Source: Cocos nucifera (taxonomy: Eukaryota; Streptophyta; Magnoliopsida; Arecales; Arecaceae). Taken from it: a DNA stretch of 64,000 bases. The position numbers and the translations under genes are program-made. The DNA lies in NCBI GenBank assembly GCA_006176705.1, contig QRFJ01003347.1, forward strand, positions 1 through 64,000, read 5' to 3'. Under the pieces are notes generated by a model, which saw nothing but the letters and a program-made list of their open reading frames with translations, was not told the origin of the DNA and did not search any database. Below are positions 1-12,097 of this stretch, piece after piece. The first letter of the stretch is position 1. Every line of letters begins with the position of its first letter.

Positions 1-342
1 TGACTTCCCGCTGCGGTGTCTCCACACCGTAGACTCAAGACTCTATCTACTAAAGAGAAGCGATCGTACACCAACCTTCCGATCAATCACCATCCTCGTG
101 ATGATCCTATGGTCGGAAGCTGTTTATGAGTTAATAATGATTATTCATGTCTTAAATTTTCAACTCTTGAAAATATGAATTATCATTACCATTAACTCAA
201 AGGATGTATCACAGACACTAAATACACATGTGTGACAAAAAATAACCCATTTTATTAATTATAGTTAAAATTATAATTTTCCCCCTAGAAGTGTATTACA
301 AGTGTCAGCCAATTCTGGCTTCTAAGGCACATATATCTAACA
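1..342 (-). repeat. Copia-A LTR, truncated by window edge
   Basis: This matches the last ~340 bases of the two Copia-A LTRs further on, including the same ending before the CA terminus. The match stops exactly where Copia-B LTR sequence begins at 343. It is the right-hand end (sense minus) of a separate Copia-A insertion, either a solo LTR or a whole element whose rest lies upstream of the window. Small differences from the other copies show that it is an independent insertion. The expected 5-bp TSD would be CGTAC at 343-347, but its partner is outside the window. Confidence 0.85.
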
Positions 343-384
343 CGTACAAAACATATGAGATTTTTTGTTTGGATTTACGATAGG
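343..384 (+). repeat. Copia-B 5' LTR, left piece
   Basis: This short piece aligns with the 3' LTR of the same element just before and through 13106-13130, including the shared GGATAGG that precedes CTTTT. It is the stretch of Copia-B LTR left between two Copia-A insertions. Confidence 0.8.
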
Positions 385-389
385 CTTTT
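385..389. repeat. Target-site duplication CTTTT (left)
   Basis: CTTTT directly precedes the Copia-A left terminus TGAAGG and is repeated at 10596-10600 after the right terminus. The 3' LTR of Copia-B has a single CTTTT at this place, which is the expected empty site. Confidence 0.95.
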
Positions 390-2672
390 TGAAGGAAAAT
401 TCTGATTTCCCGGTCCAGGTTCGTCCAGATCTGATTAGATCAAGAGATATATTTCAAAATTTTTTCTTGATCTCAATCAGATCTTAATATGTTTCAGATC
501 TGATTCTTATTATTTTAATAAATAAAATAAAATAAGATAAATTAAATCAAATTTAATTTACCTGATTTGGGTAATCCTATTACCCTGTAGATGATCCTGA
601 TTGCAGCGGAAGGTTCTGGATCTTAGCCACGCAAGCGCCTGGCCTCTACCGGTATCCACTCGGGTTGGATCTGGAGATCCTCTTCTTCTTTATCACACCT
701 TCAAAAATCAGATCTGGATCTGATCTGGAGGATCTTCAAAACTCTTTTGAAGATCTGCAGTCGTCCTTTTGCAGCAGCGCAGCCTTCTTGCTTTTGATCG
801 CCTTTCCTTGATCTGAATCGCACCAACCTAAATCCAAAACACTTTTGGACGTGGAGAGCAAGGGGAGAAGAGACTATGGCATGGAGAAGGAGGGGAGAGG
901 CAGCCTTGGGGCGTGGGAAATCTCATTGAATTCACTTCAATTAGGAATTAGGGTTGGGCGCAGGGTCTTATTTATAGACCTCTTGTGATCCAACTCCTCT
1001 TCCTCTCAACCAATCACAACCCTTTGTGAAATCAGATCTAAATCTGATTGGTTGGAATAGAGACCCCTGGATTCCTCCTTAGAGGGCGCCTAAGACCAGT
1101 CAAACTGGATTCTTAGTAGAACTCTGATTGGAATCCAAAAGGGAGGTGGAGTCCTTGTCCAACAAGGACTCCTAGGCGCCTCCTACTTGGGCTCACGCCA
1201 CCCTTGGCGTGCGCCCTTCTCCTTGCCAGGTTCTGGCAGGGGGACAGGCCCCCACCAGCTCTCCAATAGGTGCATGACATGTGGTCAAAAGTCAAAGGGT
1301 CAATGGTCAACGTTTGACCAGTCAAAGGTAGACTTTTGACCAAAGTCAAAGAACAAGAAATGGCAGGTGACCAAAAATGGCAGGTAATGTCTTACAAATA
1401 AGACAACCTATTCTGACTTGGACAACCTCCAGTCAGACCATATGAAGGCCTCTGATTGAGCACAAACTCCTTTGGCTCAGTCAGGACAACTTATTTATGA
1501 TAGTAAAAGAAGAACGTTAGGTTCAATCGAGTGCTAGCACGATTTCCTTGAACCTAATTGAATCTCATTCAGATCAATTGAACTAGATCAGTTCAATTGA
1601 TGATCACCAGATTCAAACCCTTGTTTGTGTGACCCAGTTAGGTTCAGTTCTGTATGGTAATGGGATATGTCATGATCTCTATCATAGACATCATCGAAAC
1701 TCCTTTCGATGGATCAGAACTCTTCTGATTCGAACAGCTAGAATGATCGATCATCTAAATCATTCTAATTGCTCCCAAAATCCACCAGTGACACCTAGCA
1801 GTATATGGTGGCAACCCATCAGAGCTGAATGCGAACCTCTTGGTGCAGCTACCTGTGTGATTAAGTTCTTCTATCTTGAGCCCCGATCAGATTAGGGTTA
1901 AGGTGAACTCGTCAAACCCTAGTCTCTGTCATATGATGTAATCATTCGATTCGAGTCCAATGTGAAAATCTAAATAGAAACTCTTTCTATTATTTCACTC
2001 TACCATGGCCATGGATTTCTGGACTTGATTCTCATGATCATCATAGGGCTACTCCTCTACCACCGAGGTAGATAGATCCCATCTTGATGCAATCCAGTTC
2101 CTACAATGAACATGCTATAGCCAACATACACCTCAGGGTTCCATATGGCTAGGAGACCGAGTAATGGTGTAGTCAAACTATAACACCCTCAAGGTGAACT
2201 GCCGATGCATCTCAGGTCAAAGAACCAGACACACTACTGCAGCATCGAGTCAGTCATTGACGAGAAGGTAGACTTCCTAATGACTACTCGAGGTGGTCAC
2301 GCTCAGTGCCCTCGTTCTCTAACGAGTACCTGTACTCTCGCTCCGGTGTCTCCACACCGTAGACTCAAGACTCATCTACTAAAGAGAAGCGATCGTACAC
2401 CAACCTTCCGGATCAATCACCATCCTCGTGATGATCCTATGGTCGGGAGCTGTTTATGAGTTAATAATGATTATTCATGTCTTAAATTTTCAACTCTTGA
2501 AAATATGAATTATCATTACCATTAACTCAAAGGATGTATCACAGACACTAAATACACATGTGTGATAGAAAATAACCCATTTCATTAATTATAGTCAAAA
2601 TTATAATTTTGCCCCTAGAAGTGTATTACAAGTGTCAGCCAATTCTGGCTTCTAGGGCACATATATCTAACA
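390..2672 (-). repeat. Copia-A 3' LTR
   Basis: This LTR begins TGAAGG and ends TAACA in plus-strand view, and it spans the same 2283 bases as its partner. It is downstream of RNase H in element sense, so it is the 3' LTR. A TATAAATA-like sequence on the minus strand at about 968-977 is the same promoter motif as in the 5' LTR. Several open frames inside it recur at the same place in the other LTR and are not genes. Confidence 0.95.
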
Positions 2673-2684
2673 ATCTCCCACTTG
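2673..2684 (-). other. Polypurine tract of Copia-A
   Basis: On the minus strand this reads AAGTGGGAGATT directly against the TG of the 3' LTR. It is the usual plant Copia plus-strand primer motif and fixes the LTR boundary. Confidence 0.9.
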
Positions 2685-2686
2685 TC

Positions 2687-4294
2687 CTAAAGCCAATTGG
2701 CTACAAGTCTAAGTCCCATCTTCTCAAGGTGGGCTTCGATCTTCTGCTGGCCCAACGGCTTTGTAAGTGGGTCTGCCACATTATCTGCGGAGTTGACTCT
2801 CTTGACCTCAACGTAACCTTTCTCAAGGTAATCGCGGATGAGATGGTATCACCGTTTGCTTGGAACTCTTCCAGCACAAACAGTCTGCCAGATGTCGACT
2901 TTCGATCATCTATATCGGACATGAAGTCCGAGTCTGTGTATCCCTGGAACTTGGAGTTCTCCGTTACCAAAGACCAACATCATATCCTTAGTTCTTCTCA
3001 AGTACTTAAGGATACATTTCACAGAAGTCCAGTGTTCTTCACCTGGATTTGACTGATATCTGCTTGTGACACTCACAGCATGGGCTATATCAGGTCGTGT
3101 ACATAGCATGGCATACATGAGGCTCCCTATTGCAGAAGCATAAGGGATCTTGCTCATGCGTTCTATTTCCTCAGGTGTGCTGGGGCACATCTTCTTGGAA
3201 AGATGAATACCATGTCTGAAGGGTATTAATCCCCTCTTAGAGTTTTCCATACTAAACCTCTTTAGTACTTCCTCTATGTACATCTTCTGTGAAAGTCCTA
3301 GCATCCTATTCGGTCTATCCCTATAGACCTTAATTCCTAGAATAAAGGATGCTTCACCTAGGTCTTTCATGGAGAATTCCTTGGACAACCACATCTTGAC
3401 TGATGTCAACATGGGAATATCATTCCCAATAAGGAGGATGTCATCCACGTACAATACGAGGAAGACAACAGCGCTCCCACTGACCCTTTTGAAAACACAT
3501 GGTTCCTCTTCATTTTTGATGAAACCAAACTTTTTGATCACATCATTGAAACGAGTGTTCCAGCTCCGAGATGCTTGCTTAAGTCCATATATGGACCTTT
3601 GCAGCTTGCAAACCTTGTGATCAGTATCACTGGATGTGAAACCTAGCGGCTGTTCCATATAGATATCTTCCTCAAGATATCCATTTAGGAATGCCGTTTT
3701 CACGTCCATTTGCCATATTTCATAATCGAAATAGGCTGCAACAGCAAGCAATGTGCGGATGGATTTTAGCATAGCTACCGGGGAAAAGGTATCCTGATAG
3801 TCAATGCCTTCACGTTGACTATAACCTTTTGCCACCAGTCTAGCCTTGAATGTCTCCACATTCCCATCTGCACCAATCTTTCTCTTGAAGATCCATTTAC
3901 ACCCAATAGGTACTATACCTTCTGGTGGATCTACCAAGGTCCAGACTTGGTTTGAGTGCATCGAGTCGATCTCTGACTTCATTGCCTCAAGCCATTTCTC
4001 GGAGTCGATATCTGATATCGCCTCGTTGTAGGTTTTGGGATCATCACCATGAGCACCATTACCTATGAGGAACATTTCCTCTACGTCCTCTGAAATAATA
4101 CCTAAGTATCTTTCAGGGGGACGGGAAACTCTTTCCGATCTACGAGGTGGAGGAGGTAGTGTTCTTATTGGCTCAACCTGATTTGGTTCCACTTGGTCCT
4201 TAGCTCGTTTCTGCTTGTGAGACTTTCTCATCAAGCTTAATCTGCTTTCCAATGCCACTATCTTGAATAAACTATTTTTCAAGAAATATGGCAT
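2687..4294 (-). pseudogene. Copia-A reverse transcriptase and broken RNase H
   Basis: This is the C-terminal half of pol. The reverse transcriptase contains FKARLVAKGYSQ, QMDVKTAFLNGYL and the catalytic YVDD in LYVDDILLIG. It continues to the connection region with SLMYAMLCTRPDIAH. RNase H is damaged: TDSDFMSDIDDRKSTSG is followed by a small deletion before WKSSKQ. A second, larger deletion of roughly 200 bases then removes the segment with the catalytic Glu and next Asp, and the frame resumes at HLIRDYLEKGYVEVK and ADNVADPLTKPL. The gene ends at a stop beside the polypurine tract. The frame differs from the integrase part upstream, so there is also a frameshift near 4290. The RT would be recognisable to any search; the copy is dead. 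Confidence 0.9.
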
Positions 4295-5586
4295 GTCGAC
4301 TCACAATCACATTGTGGTCTTCTGGAATGTAGAAATAGTATCCTAATGACTCTTTAGGATATCCTATGAATCGAGCTCTAAAGGACCTAAACTCTAACTT
4401 GTCCGCTTGTTGTCTTTTGACATAAGCCGGACAACCCCAAATTCTGAGATGACTCAGACTTGGTTTCTTACCGTGCCATATCTCATACGGTGTGGTAGGA
4501 ACGGTTTTAGAGGGAACCCTATTCAGTAAATAGATTGAAGTTAATAATGAATGTCCCCAAAGAAAATCTGGGAGGTCTGTGAAGCTCATCATGGATCGAA
4601 CCATATCCAATAGAGTCCGATTTCTCCGTTCTGAAACCCCGTTGAGTTGAGGTGTTCCTGGTGGAGTCCATTGAGAGACTATGCCATTTTCCTTAAGATA
4701 GTCTAGGAATTCCCGGCTAAGGTATTCACCTCCTCGATCTGATCGAAGAACCTTAATGGGTTTTCCAGTTTGTTTTTCTACTTCATGTCTGAATTCTTTG
4801 AACTTTTCAAAGGCTTCAGACTTATGTCTCATAAGATACACATACCCATACCTAGACAGATCATCGGTAAAGGTAATGAAGTAGACAAAATTGCCTCTAG
4901 CCGGCACATCGAATGGGCCGCACACATCAGTATGTACTAGGGCAAGGAGATCTGTGGCCCTCTCCCCATGTCCAACAAAAGGGAGTTTAGTCATTTTGCC
5001 TTGAAGACAAGATTCACAAGTTGGATATGACTCAAAAGTCAATGGACTCAATAGCCCATTTTTCTCCAATTTGTTAATCCTATCTTCTGCTATATGACCT
5101 AATCTCAGGTGCCATAGATATCTGTCGTTTGGACTATCCCTAGGTCGTTTGGCATTCACGTTTTGCTCGATAGTTAAAACAGGTACATCAATATGCAACT
5201 GATAAAGACCATTAACAAGGAAACCATTTGCAATTTTATTTCTTTCATAAAGAATGTTACAATGGTCCTTAAAGAAGGTGATCACATAACCTTCTTGTGC
5301 TAAGCATGAAACAGAAATCAAATTCCTGCTAGCTGCAGGCACATAATAACAGTCTTTTAAAACTAAGTCTAAACCAGATGGTAATCGCAGAGGGTATGTT
5401 CCCACGGCTACTGCAGCAACTCTTGCTCCATTACCGACGCGTAGGATCATGTCTCCATCCCTCAGCCTCCCATCCCTCAGCCTCCTGCTATCCTCAAGAC
5501 CCTGCATAGAAGTGCACAGAAGTGCAGATGAGCACTAGAACCAGAGTCAAGCACCCAACTGGATGCAGAAGAAACCGTAAGGTTAG
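4272..5586 (-). pseudogene. Copia-A protease and integrase
   Basis: The protease active site DSGSS lies at about 5534-5548, but the frame is broken just after it by a short duplicated stretch, and a second small duplication follows near 5455-5490. The rest is one long open frame: the pre-integrase zinc site with LRLGHIAEDR and CESCLQGK, then the integrase catalytic residues D in HTDVCGPF, D in FTDDLSRYG and E in NGVSERRNRT. The C-terminal integrase part ends RHAIFLEK at a premature stop where sister elements continue into the RT linker. Integrase would insert the cDNA with a 5-bp TSD, in agreement with the CTTTT seen here. Confidence 0.9.
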
Positions 5587-5588
5587 AC

Positions 5589-6440
5589 TCAATAAACGAG
5601 CATACCTCCAGAAGGACCTTCCTTCTTGTTCTTCAGGGTGGCCAGGTAAGTAGGGCAGTTCCGCTTCCAATGGCCGTCGCTGTTGCAATGGAAACACTTT
5701 CCTTTGCCATCGACCTTCTTCTTCGGTTCTGCCTTCTTCTTCTTTGATCCTTCTACCTTTTGCTTTTTCACAGACTTCTTTTTCTTTCCATAAGACTTTC
5801 TTTTGGAAGAAGTCCGTTCCATAGCAAGAACTGAGCCTTTAGAACCTTTCATAGAAAGCTCAGCGGTAACCAGCATATTCATCAACTCGGCCAAGGAATT
5901 TTGAAGTTTATGCATGTGGTAATTCATGATGAATTGCCCATATGCATCAGTCAAGGATTGCAGAATAATATCGTTCTGCAAGTCCAAGTCCAACTTCACA
6001 CCGAGCTTCTCAAGCTCTTCCATGTCCTTGATCATTGTCAGACAGTGATCTTGGACTGACTGCCCATCACGCATCTTAGCCTTAAAAAGTCATTTCGTGA
6101 CTTGATATTTGGCTGCGCGACTCTGTTCACCAAACATCTCCTGCAGGTGAGCCAACATTTGGCGAGCAGTCCCGATATCTTCATGTTGGCGCTGGAGCTC
6201 ATCAGACATCGAGCCCAACATGTAGTATCTGGCCTTATTGTCTTCGTCAATCCATTTTTCCAGAGACGCTCTCTGTTCAGTGGATGGACGAGCTGGTAAG
6301 GTGGGAGGGTCCTGGTCCAAAACATGTGTTAACTTCTCTGAACCCAAAACAATTTTGTAGTTCCTGAGCCAATCTTTATAATTGGGTCCAGTCAGTCTAT
6401 GTGTGTCTAGGATACGTGCCAGTGGGTTGGACGCAGACAT
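5589..6440 (-). pseudogene. Copia-A gag with one in-frame stop
   Basis: This gag of about 283 codons begins MSASNPLARILD and has the typical RLTGPNYKDWLRNYK core. A longer frame starts 18 bases upstream, but the internal Met matches the usual gag start. One TGA at about 6090-6092 interrupts an otherwise continuous frame, following AKYQVTK; an Arg CGA codon there would need a single C-to-T change. The C-terminal third is very Lys-rich and ends in one zinc knuckle, CFHCNSDGHWKRNC (CX2CX4HX4C), which in this family binds the element's RNA during packaging. Confidence 0.9.
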
Positions 6441-8296
6441 TTTCCTGTAGAGAGTCAAAGATTCTAGTTAGATACTGTAATTTTGACTTGACCAATTTGT
6501 TTAGGGATTTTATTTTTAAACAAATTAGCTCCCACTATTTTCTCGGATCCCTACACTCCCTCTGTAGAGATGCGAAAATCTCCGCGATTGATGATTTCTA
6601 GTGGGTGGTGCGGTCTCACCAACTGACTCATCACCTCACCTAACAGTTATTGGTGATGGGTTAGCCAATGAGTGAACAACTCTTGTTCAATGATTCTCTA
6701 ATCATGGTGCACCCAAACTTGGTCTCTAATTCATGAATCTCACCGTATCCGGAATATTGATCCACTCCTTAGTTAAGTCAGACCCACCATTTGCATAGAC
6801 TGGGTTCCTAATTGGGTCTCTCACCGTATCCGGAAATATTGAGCCCAACTCATCCTCCAGCCCATAGCATCCAATGCCTAATAGACATGGTTGCGTCTTC
6901 CCGGTGCAACTGAGCCACTGTATCCAGCCGAGAACAATCAACCCCGGGAAGGGCCCGCACGTCTACAATGGTGGAAGACCTCGGACTTAATCTTTTCTTA
7001 GGGAGAATTGATTCAGGTCTCATTAAACTAGACTTGGCTTAGTCATAACAATTATGACTAACCTAGTGGCATGGGTCAGCTCGGATTATTGACCACCTCA
7101 GATCAGAACTGTGTCAACAGATATGGCCAGGTAAGTGAGACCGGTGGAAGGAATATGCCGTTAACTCGCACAAGAACGCATTCAGGTCGAGTAGCTTCCA
7201 ATTAAAAACCAGTCGGTCGTCTGTGCCAAACTTACCTTAGACACCAAATTGTTGAGTCAGAACCAATTGGGTTAGCCTACAATCCAGACTCTAACCTCTG
7301 AGCCTAATTAGGTCTTGCTTGATCGTGACTCGATCTTGACCCAGACTTAATCCTATTAGGCTGGTCAATTTAAGCATTGTTGATCCCATCTAACCAACTC
7401 TTGATTCGGTTTGATCAACCGCTTAGACCTAATTGAGCTACCCAAGCCCGAACCCAGTATTATGAATATGTCTTAGATCTGAAATTCTCAATTTTAGACC
7501 TAATTAATATTCCATAAACTTAATTCTTAATTAAGTTGGGTTCATAAACAAAATATGCACAATAAATCCTAGGGTTTCAGGATCTAGGGTTTTGCAGAAA
7601 GTAAGTTTTGGGTTTCTGATTAAGGACGAACACGCAGCACCCCTACACGTCATAAGAACACCCCATCGAATGGGAAGAGAGGGCCTTTAAACCCTTCTTC
7701 GTTCTTATGACCGGACGGCCAAGAGGAACGCCTTAATCAGGAACATGTAAATCTACAAAACAGTTATAGATCTATATCATATATCTCATATACAAATTTA
7801 GATCTAATCAAGGCATATTTTGCATACATCTCATGTATCAAATCATGCATGTTTTCAGATCTAAATTATCACATAATAATCTAAAAAATTAGATTTAAAT
7901 TGATCTAATCAAAATAAATTCTAATCTAGACAATTATGTAGAACTATTCTACAACTAGTCTAGTCATGCATCTATCATATCTCATATGATATTTAAAATT
8001 AAATAATTTTTATTTGCTGTTTATCAGATGTTATTATAACACTTATAATATCAGAAAATAGTAAATAAGAAGATCTAAAATATGATTTAATCAGATTAAA
8101 TCAAAGACATGCAAAACTATTCTATAGAACTATTCTATTCTAGAACTAGTCATGCATATCTTCATGTTCTTAGATCCAAATCATTTAATTTTAATTTTTC
8201 TGATTTCAGATCTGATCACATCTCATGTGACATCTGAAATCACTTTATTTTCTAATTAAAATAAAATTAAAATCAGATCTAAACAATTTAGAACCA
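6441..8296 (-). other. Copia-A leader, no gene seen
   Basis: This 1.86-kb stretch lies between primer-binding site and gag start. The few open frames in it are short and show no family I recognise. It is AT-rich near the primer-binding site. A long untranslated leader is common in plant Copia elements. Confidence 0.7.
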
Positions 8297-8310
8297 TGGC
8301 TCTGATACCA
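8297..8310 (-). other. Primer-binding site of Copia-A (initiator tRNA-Met)
   Basis: On the minus strand this reads TGGTATCAGAGCCA, the complement of the 3' end of plant initiator tRNA-Met. It is two bases from the end of the 5' LTR, the normal spacing for Copia elements. Confidence 0.93.
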
Positions 8311-8312
8311 GT

Positions 8313-10595
8313 TGAAGGGAAATCCTGATTTCCCGGTCCAGGTTCGTCCAGATCTGATTAGATCAAGAGATATATTTCAAAAATTTTCTCTTGATCTCAA
8401 TCAGATCTTGATATGTTTCAGATCTGATTCTTATTATTTTAATAAATAAAATAAAATAAGATAAATTAAATCAAATTTAATTTACCTGATTTGGGTAATC
8501 CTATTACCCTGTAGATGATCCTGATTGCAGCGGAAGGTTCTGGATCTTAGCCACGCAAGCGCCTGGCCTCTACCGGTATCCACTCGGGTTGGATCTGGAG
8601 ATCCTCTTCTTCTCTATCACACCTCCAAAAATCAGATCTGGATCTGATCTGGAGGATCTTCAAAACTCTTTTGAAGATCTGCAGTCGTCCTTTTGCAGCA
8701 GCGCAGCCTTCTTGCTTTTGATCGCCTTTCCTTGATCTGAATCGCACCAAACCTAAATCCAAAACACCTTTTGGACGTGGAGAGCAAGGGGAGAAGAGAC
8801 TATGGCATGGAGAAGGAGGGGAGAGGCAGCCTTGGGGCGTGGGAAATCTCTATTTCAATTCACTTAGGAATTAGGGTTGGGCGCAGGGTCTTATTTATAG
8901 ACCTCTTGTGATCCAACTCCTCTTCCTCTCAACCAATCACAACCCTTTGTGAAATCAGATCTAAATCTGATTGGTTGGAATAGAGACCCCTGGATTCCTC
9001 CTTAGAGGGCGCCTAAGACCAGTCAAACTGGATTCTTAGTAGAACTCTGATTGGAATCCAAAAGGGAGGTGGAGTCCTTGTCCAACAAGGACTCCTAGGC
9101 GCCTCCTACTTGGGCTCACGCCACCCTTGGCGTGCGCCCTTCTCCTTGCCAGGTTCTGGCAGGGGGACAGGCCCCCACCAGCTCTCCAATAGGTGCATGA
9201 CATGTGGTCAAAAGTCAAAGGGTCAATGGTCAACGTTTGACCAGTCAAAGGTAGACTTTTGACCAAAGTCAAAGAACAAGAAATGGCAGGTGACCAAAAA
9301 TGGCAGGTAATGTCTTACAAATAAGACAACCTATTCTGACTTGGACAACCTCCAGTCAGACCATATGAAGGCCTCTGATTGAGCACAAACTCCTTTGGCT
9401 CAGTCAGGACAACTTATTTATGATAGTAAAAGAAGAACGTTAGGTTCAATCGAGTGCTAGCACGATTTCCTTGAACCTAATTGAATCTCATTCAGATCAA
9501 TTGAACTAGATCAGTTCAATTGATGATCACCAGATTCAAACCCTTGTTTGTGTGACCCAGTTAGGTTCAGTTCTGTATGGTAATGGGATATGTCATGATC
9601 TCTATCATAGACATCATCGAAACTCCTTTCGATGGATCAGAACTCTTCTGATTCGAACAGCTAGAATGATCGATCATCTAAATCATTCTAATTGCTCCCA
9701 AAATCCACCAGTGACACCTAGCAGTATATGGTGGCAACCCATCAGAGCTGAATGCGAACCTCTTGGTGCAGCTACCTGTGTGATTAAGTTCTTCTATCTT
9801 GAGCCCCGATCAGATTAGGGTTAAGGTGAACTCGTCAAACCCTAGTCTCTGTCATATGATGTAATCATTCGATTCGAGTCCAATGTGAAAATCTAAATAG
9901 AAACTCTTTCTATTATTTCACTCTACCATGGCCATGGATTTCTGGACTTGATTCTCATGATCATCATAGGGCTACTCCTCTACCACCGAGGTAGATAGAT
10001 CCCATCTTGATGCAATCCAGTTCCTACAATGAACATGCTATAGCCAACATACACCTCAGGGTTCCATATGGCTAGGAGACCGAGTAATGGTGTAGTCAAA
10101 CTATAACACCCTCAAGGTGAACTGCCGATGCATCTCAGGTCAAAGAACCAGACACACTACTGCAGCATCGAGTCAGTCATTGACGAGAAGGTAGACTCCC
10201 TAATGACTACTCGAGGTGGTCACGCTCAGTGCCCTCGTTCTCTAACGAGTACCTGTACTCTCGCTCCGGTGTCTCCACATCGTAGACTCAAGACTCATCT
10301 ACTAAAGAAAAGCGATCGTACACCAACCTTCCGGATCAATCACCATCCTCGTGATGATCCTATGGTCGGGAGCTGTTTATGAGTTAATAATGATTATTCA
10401 TGTCTTAAATTTTCAACTCTTGAAAATATGAATTATCATTACCATTAACTCAAAGGATGTATCACAGACACTAAATACACAGGTGTGATAGAAAATAACC
10501 CATTTCATTAATTATAGTCAAAATTACAATTTTGCCCCTAGAAGTGTATTACAAGTGTCAACCAATTCTGACTTTTAGGGCACATATATCTAACA
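8313..10595 (-). repeat. Copia-A 5' LTR
   Basis: This is the partner of the LTR at 390-2672, with the same length and only scattered differences seen by eye. In element sense it starts TGTTAG and ends CCTTCA. It would contain the promoter, and a TATAAATA-like box is visible on the minus strand near 8892-8900. Confidence 0.95.
8892..8899 (-). promoter_or_regulatory. Candidate TATA box of Copia-A 5' LTR
   Basis: The minus strand reads TATAAATA here, and the same motif recurs in the other LTR at about 968-977. Its place within the LTR fits a U3 promoter. No start site can be fixed from sequence alone. Confidence 0.55.
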
Positions 10596-10600
10596 CTTTT
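10596..10600. repeat. Target-site duplication CTTTT (right)
   Basis: This is the right copy of the 5-bp duplication around Copia-A. The Copia-B LTR sequence resumes here and continues without loss. Confidence 0.95.
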
Positions 10601-10981
10601 ATCTTAGGGTCTTAAGGCCTGGACCAATAAGGTCTTAAGGAAGCTAACTCATGTATGGATCAGGTTTAGATCCAAAGGATGAGAGCATGTGAGACATATG
10701 TACATGAGCTCGATGAGTGCTTTCATGTATTGGATTAGCCTAGAAAAGGCTTTTAGCTGGAGTTTGGATTTATTAGAATTCATATGGTATAGTAGAAATC
10801 CTAGGATATATAAATTAAGATATTGTATCTTTATAATAGAGTGGAATACAATTGAGCTTTTCTTTCTAAAAACTCTCTACTCTTCTCTCTTTGTTTTCAA
10901 CTTTAAGCCCTAGGTGCCTGACATCTACTTTGTTCTTCTTCTCTTCAATAATTGATATCAAAAAGGTATTAGGATCCAACA
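10601..10981 (+). repeat. Copia-B element 1, 5' LTR, right piece
   Basis: This aligns over its length with 13126-13506, the 3' LTR of the same element. It includes a TATA-like tatataaat near 10806-10814 followed by the pyrimidine-rich stretch with repeated CTCT. It ends in GGATCCAACA just before the primer-binding site. Differences from the 3' LTR are frequent, so this element is much older than Copia-A. Confidence 0.85.
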
Positions 10982-10983
10982 AG

Positions 10984-10996
10984 TGGTATCAGAGCT
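10984..10996 (+). other. Primer-binding site of Copia-B element 1
   Basis: TGGTATCAGAGCT follows the 5' LTR and matches the complement of initiator tRNA-Met except for the last base. Confidence 0.85.
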
Positions 10997-11208
10997 AGAT
11001 GTTGATACTAACAAGTGGTACCAGAACCTGATTGAGCATGAAGGAGGAAGAAGATCAAATTTTAGTAGAGATCAGTAGTGAGGTTCAGATCTAAAGGCTT
11101 TCTCTAGGCTTCGTGAGGAAGAAAGAGATCACAAGACTACGGTCGATCATCTCTAGTCAAGGTATTTTTTTAGATCCACCTGTTTGCTATTTTTGATTCA
11201 TACGATCA

Positions 11209-12097
11209 TAAAGAACAATGGGTTGAAGGTAGGATTTAAGAAGTTTGATGAAAAAAAAGTTTCACAATGTGGAAGGTTAGGATGGAGGATCTGCTAGTTC
11301 AGATGAGATTGGATTTGGCCTTGAAAGATAGATTGGAGGAGATGACAAACAAGGAGTGGGTGTCCTTGGAGAAAAGAGCATGTGCCATAATTAGAGCTTG
11401 TCTGACAGATGAGGTATTTTATGGCATGTTGGAGGAGAAGACATCCAAGGGTTTGTGGTCGAGGTTACATTAGTTATACATTGGAAAAAACATGTGCAAT
11501 AAGTTGGTGCTAAAGAAGTAACTGTACAGCCTTCAGATGCAAAAGGGAGAGGATGTTGTGGGGCAAATTCAGTGGTTCAACTGGATGAGCATAGATTTGC
11601 TCAACATTGGGATGGATCTCAAAGAAGAGGATAAAAGTTTATTGCTGCTATGTTCGCTACCTAAGAGCTTCGATCCATTTGTGACGATGTTGCTATATGG
11701 TAAAGAGACACTGGTGTACGAGGAGATCATATCAATGCTAAGGTTCAACGAGCAGCAGGAATGGATAATGAAGAGAAAGGTTTTTTAGGAGGGTCTCATG
11801 ATTTTAGAGAGGCCTAGGCAAGGGAAGAAGAAGGGTCATCGAAGAGGCAGCAAGGAATCCAAGAGATGCTTCAAGTATGGTGAAGCAAGATACTTTAAGC
11901 AAGAATATCCACTTTGGAAGAAGTGCAAGGAAGGAGAAAACTCGAATTTCATCGATTCAATCACTGCAAGTGAAGAGTTGGATGAGCTCTTGGTGGTCTC
12001 GGAGGAGCTCATAGGATACGGTGTATCTGAGATAGTTTTGGATAGGTCTGTAGAGTGCGGAGGATCCGAAGAGGCAGCAACAATGTCCGAGGCATAG
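11209..12097 (+). pseudogene. Copia-B element 1 gag relic
   Basis: The translated pieces match the gag of the second Copia-B element: LKVGFKKFDEKK near the start, EDLLVQMRLDLALKDRLEE, then LLLLCSLPKSFDPFVT and KETLVYEEIISMLR. The start codon aligned to the sister's ATG reads ATA. The frame is broken by at least one shift near 11260 and several stops. The zinc knuckle is badly decayed: at the CX2CX4HX4C positions one reads CFKYGEARYFKQEY, with three of four metal ligands lost. No pol follows. Confidence 0.8.

Larger units (their letters stand above)
390..10595 (-). mobile_element. Copia-A: complete Ty1/Copia retrotransposon
   Basis: This is a full-length element read on the minus strand. It has two 2283-bp LTRs that look nearly identical, a primer-binding site matching the 3' end of initiator tRNA-Met, a long leader, gag, protease, integrase, reverse transcriptase, RNase H and a polypurine tract. 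A perfect 5-bp TSD flanks it. The domain order GAG-PR-INT-RT-RH is that of Ty1/Copia. The near-identity of the LTRs points to recent insertion, but the coding region already carries a gag stop, frameshifts and RNase H deletions, so this copy cannot be autonomous. It is inserted in the 5' LTR of a Copia-B element. Confidence 0.95.

Noticed and set aside
1113..2459. Open frames in the left Copia-A LTR, repeated almost exactly at 9036-10382
   Set aside because: They are conserved only because the two LTRs are copies of each other. They show no protein family and lie across promoter and transcript-end sequence.
8297..8310. tRNA-like TGGCTCTGATACCA on the plus strand
   Set aside because: It is only the primer-binding site complement of initiator tRNA-Met, with no other tRNA arms around it. 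The same applies to the matches near 46482 and 61121.
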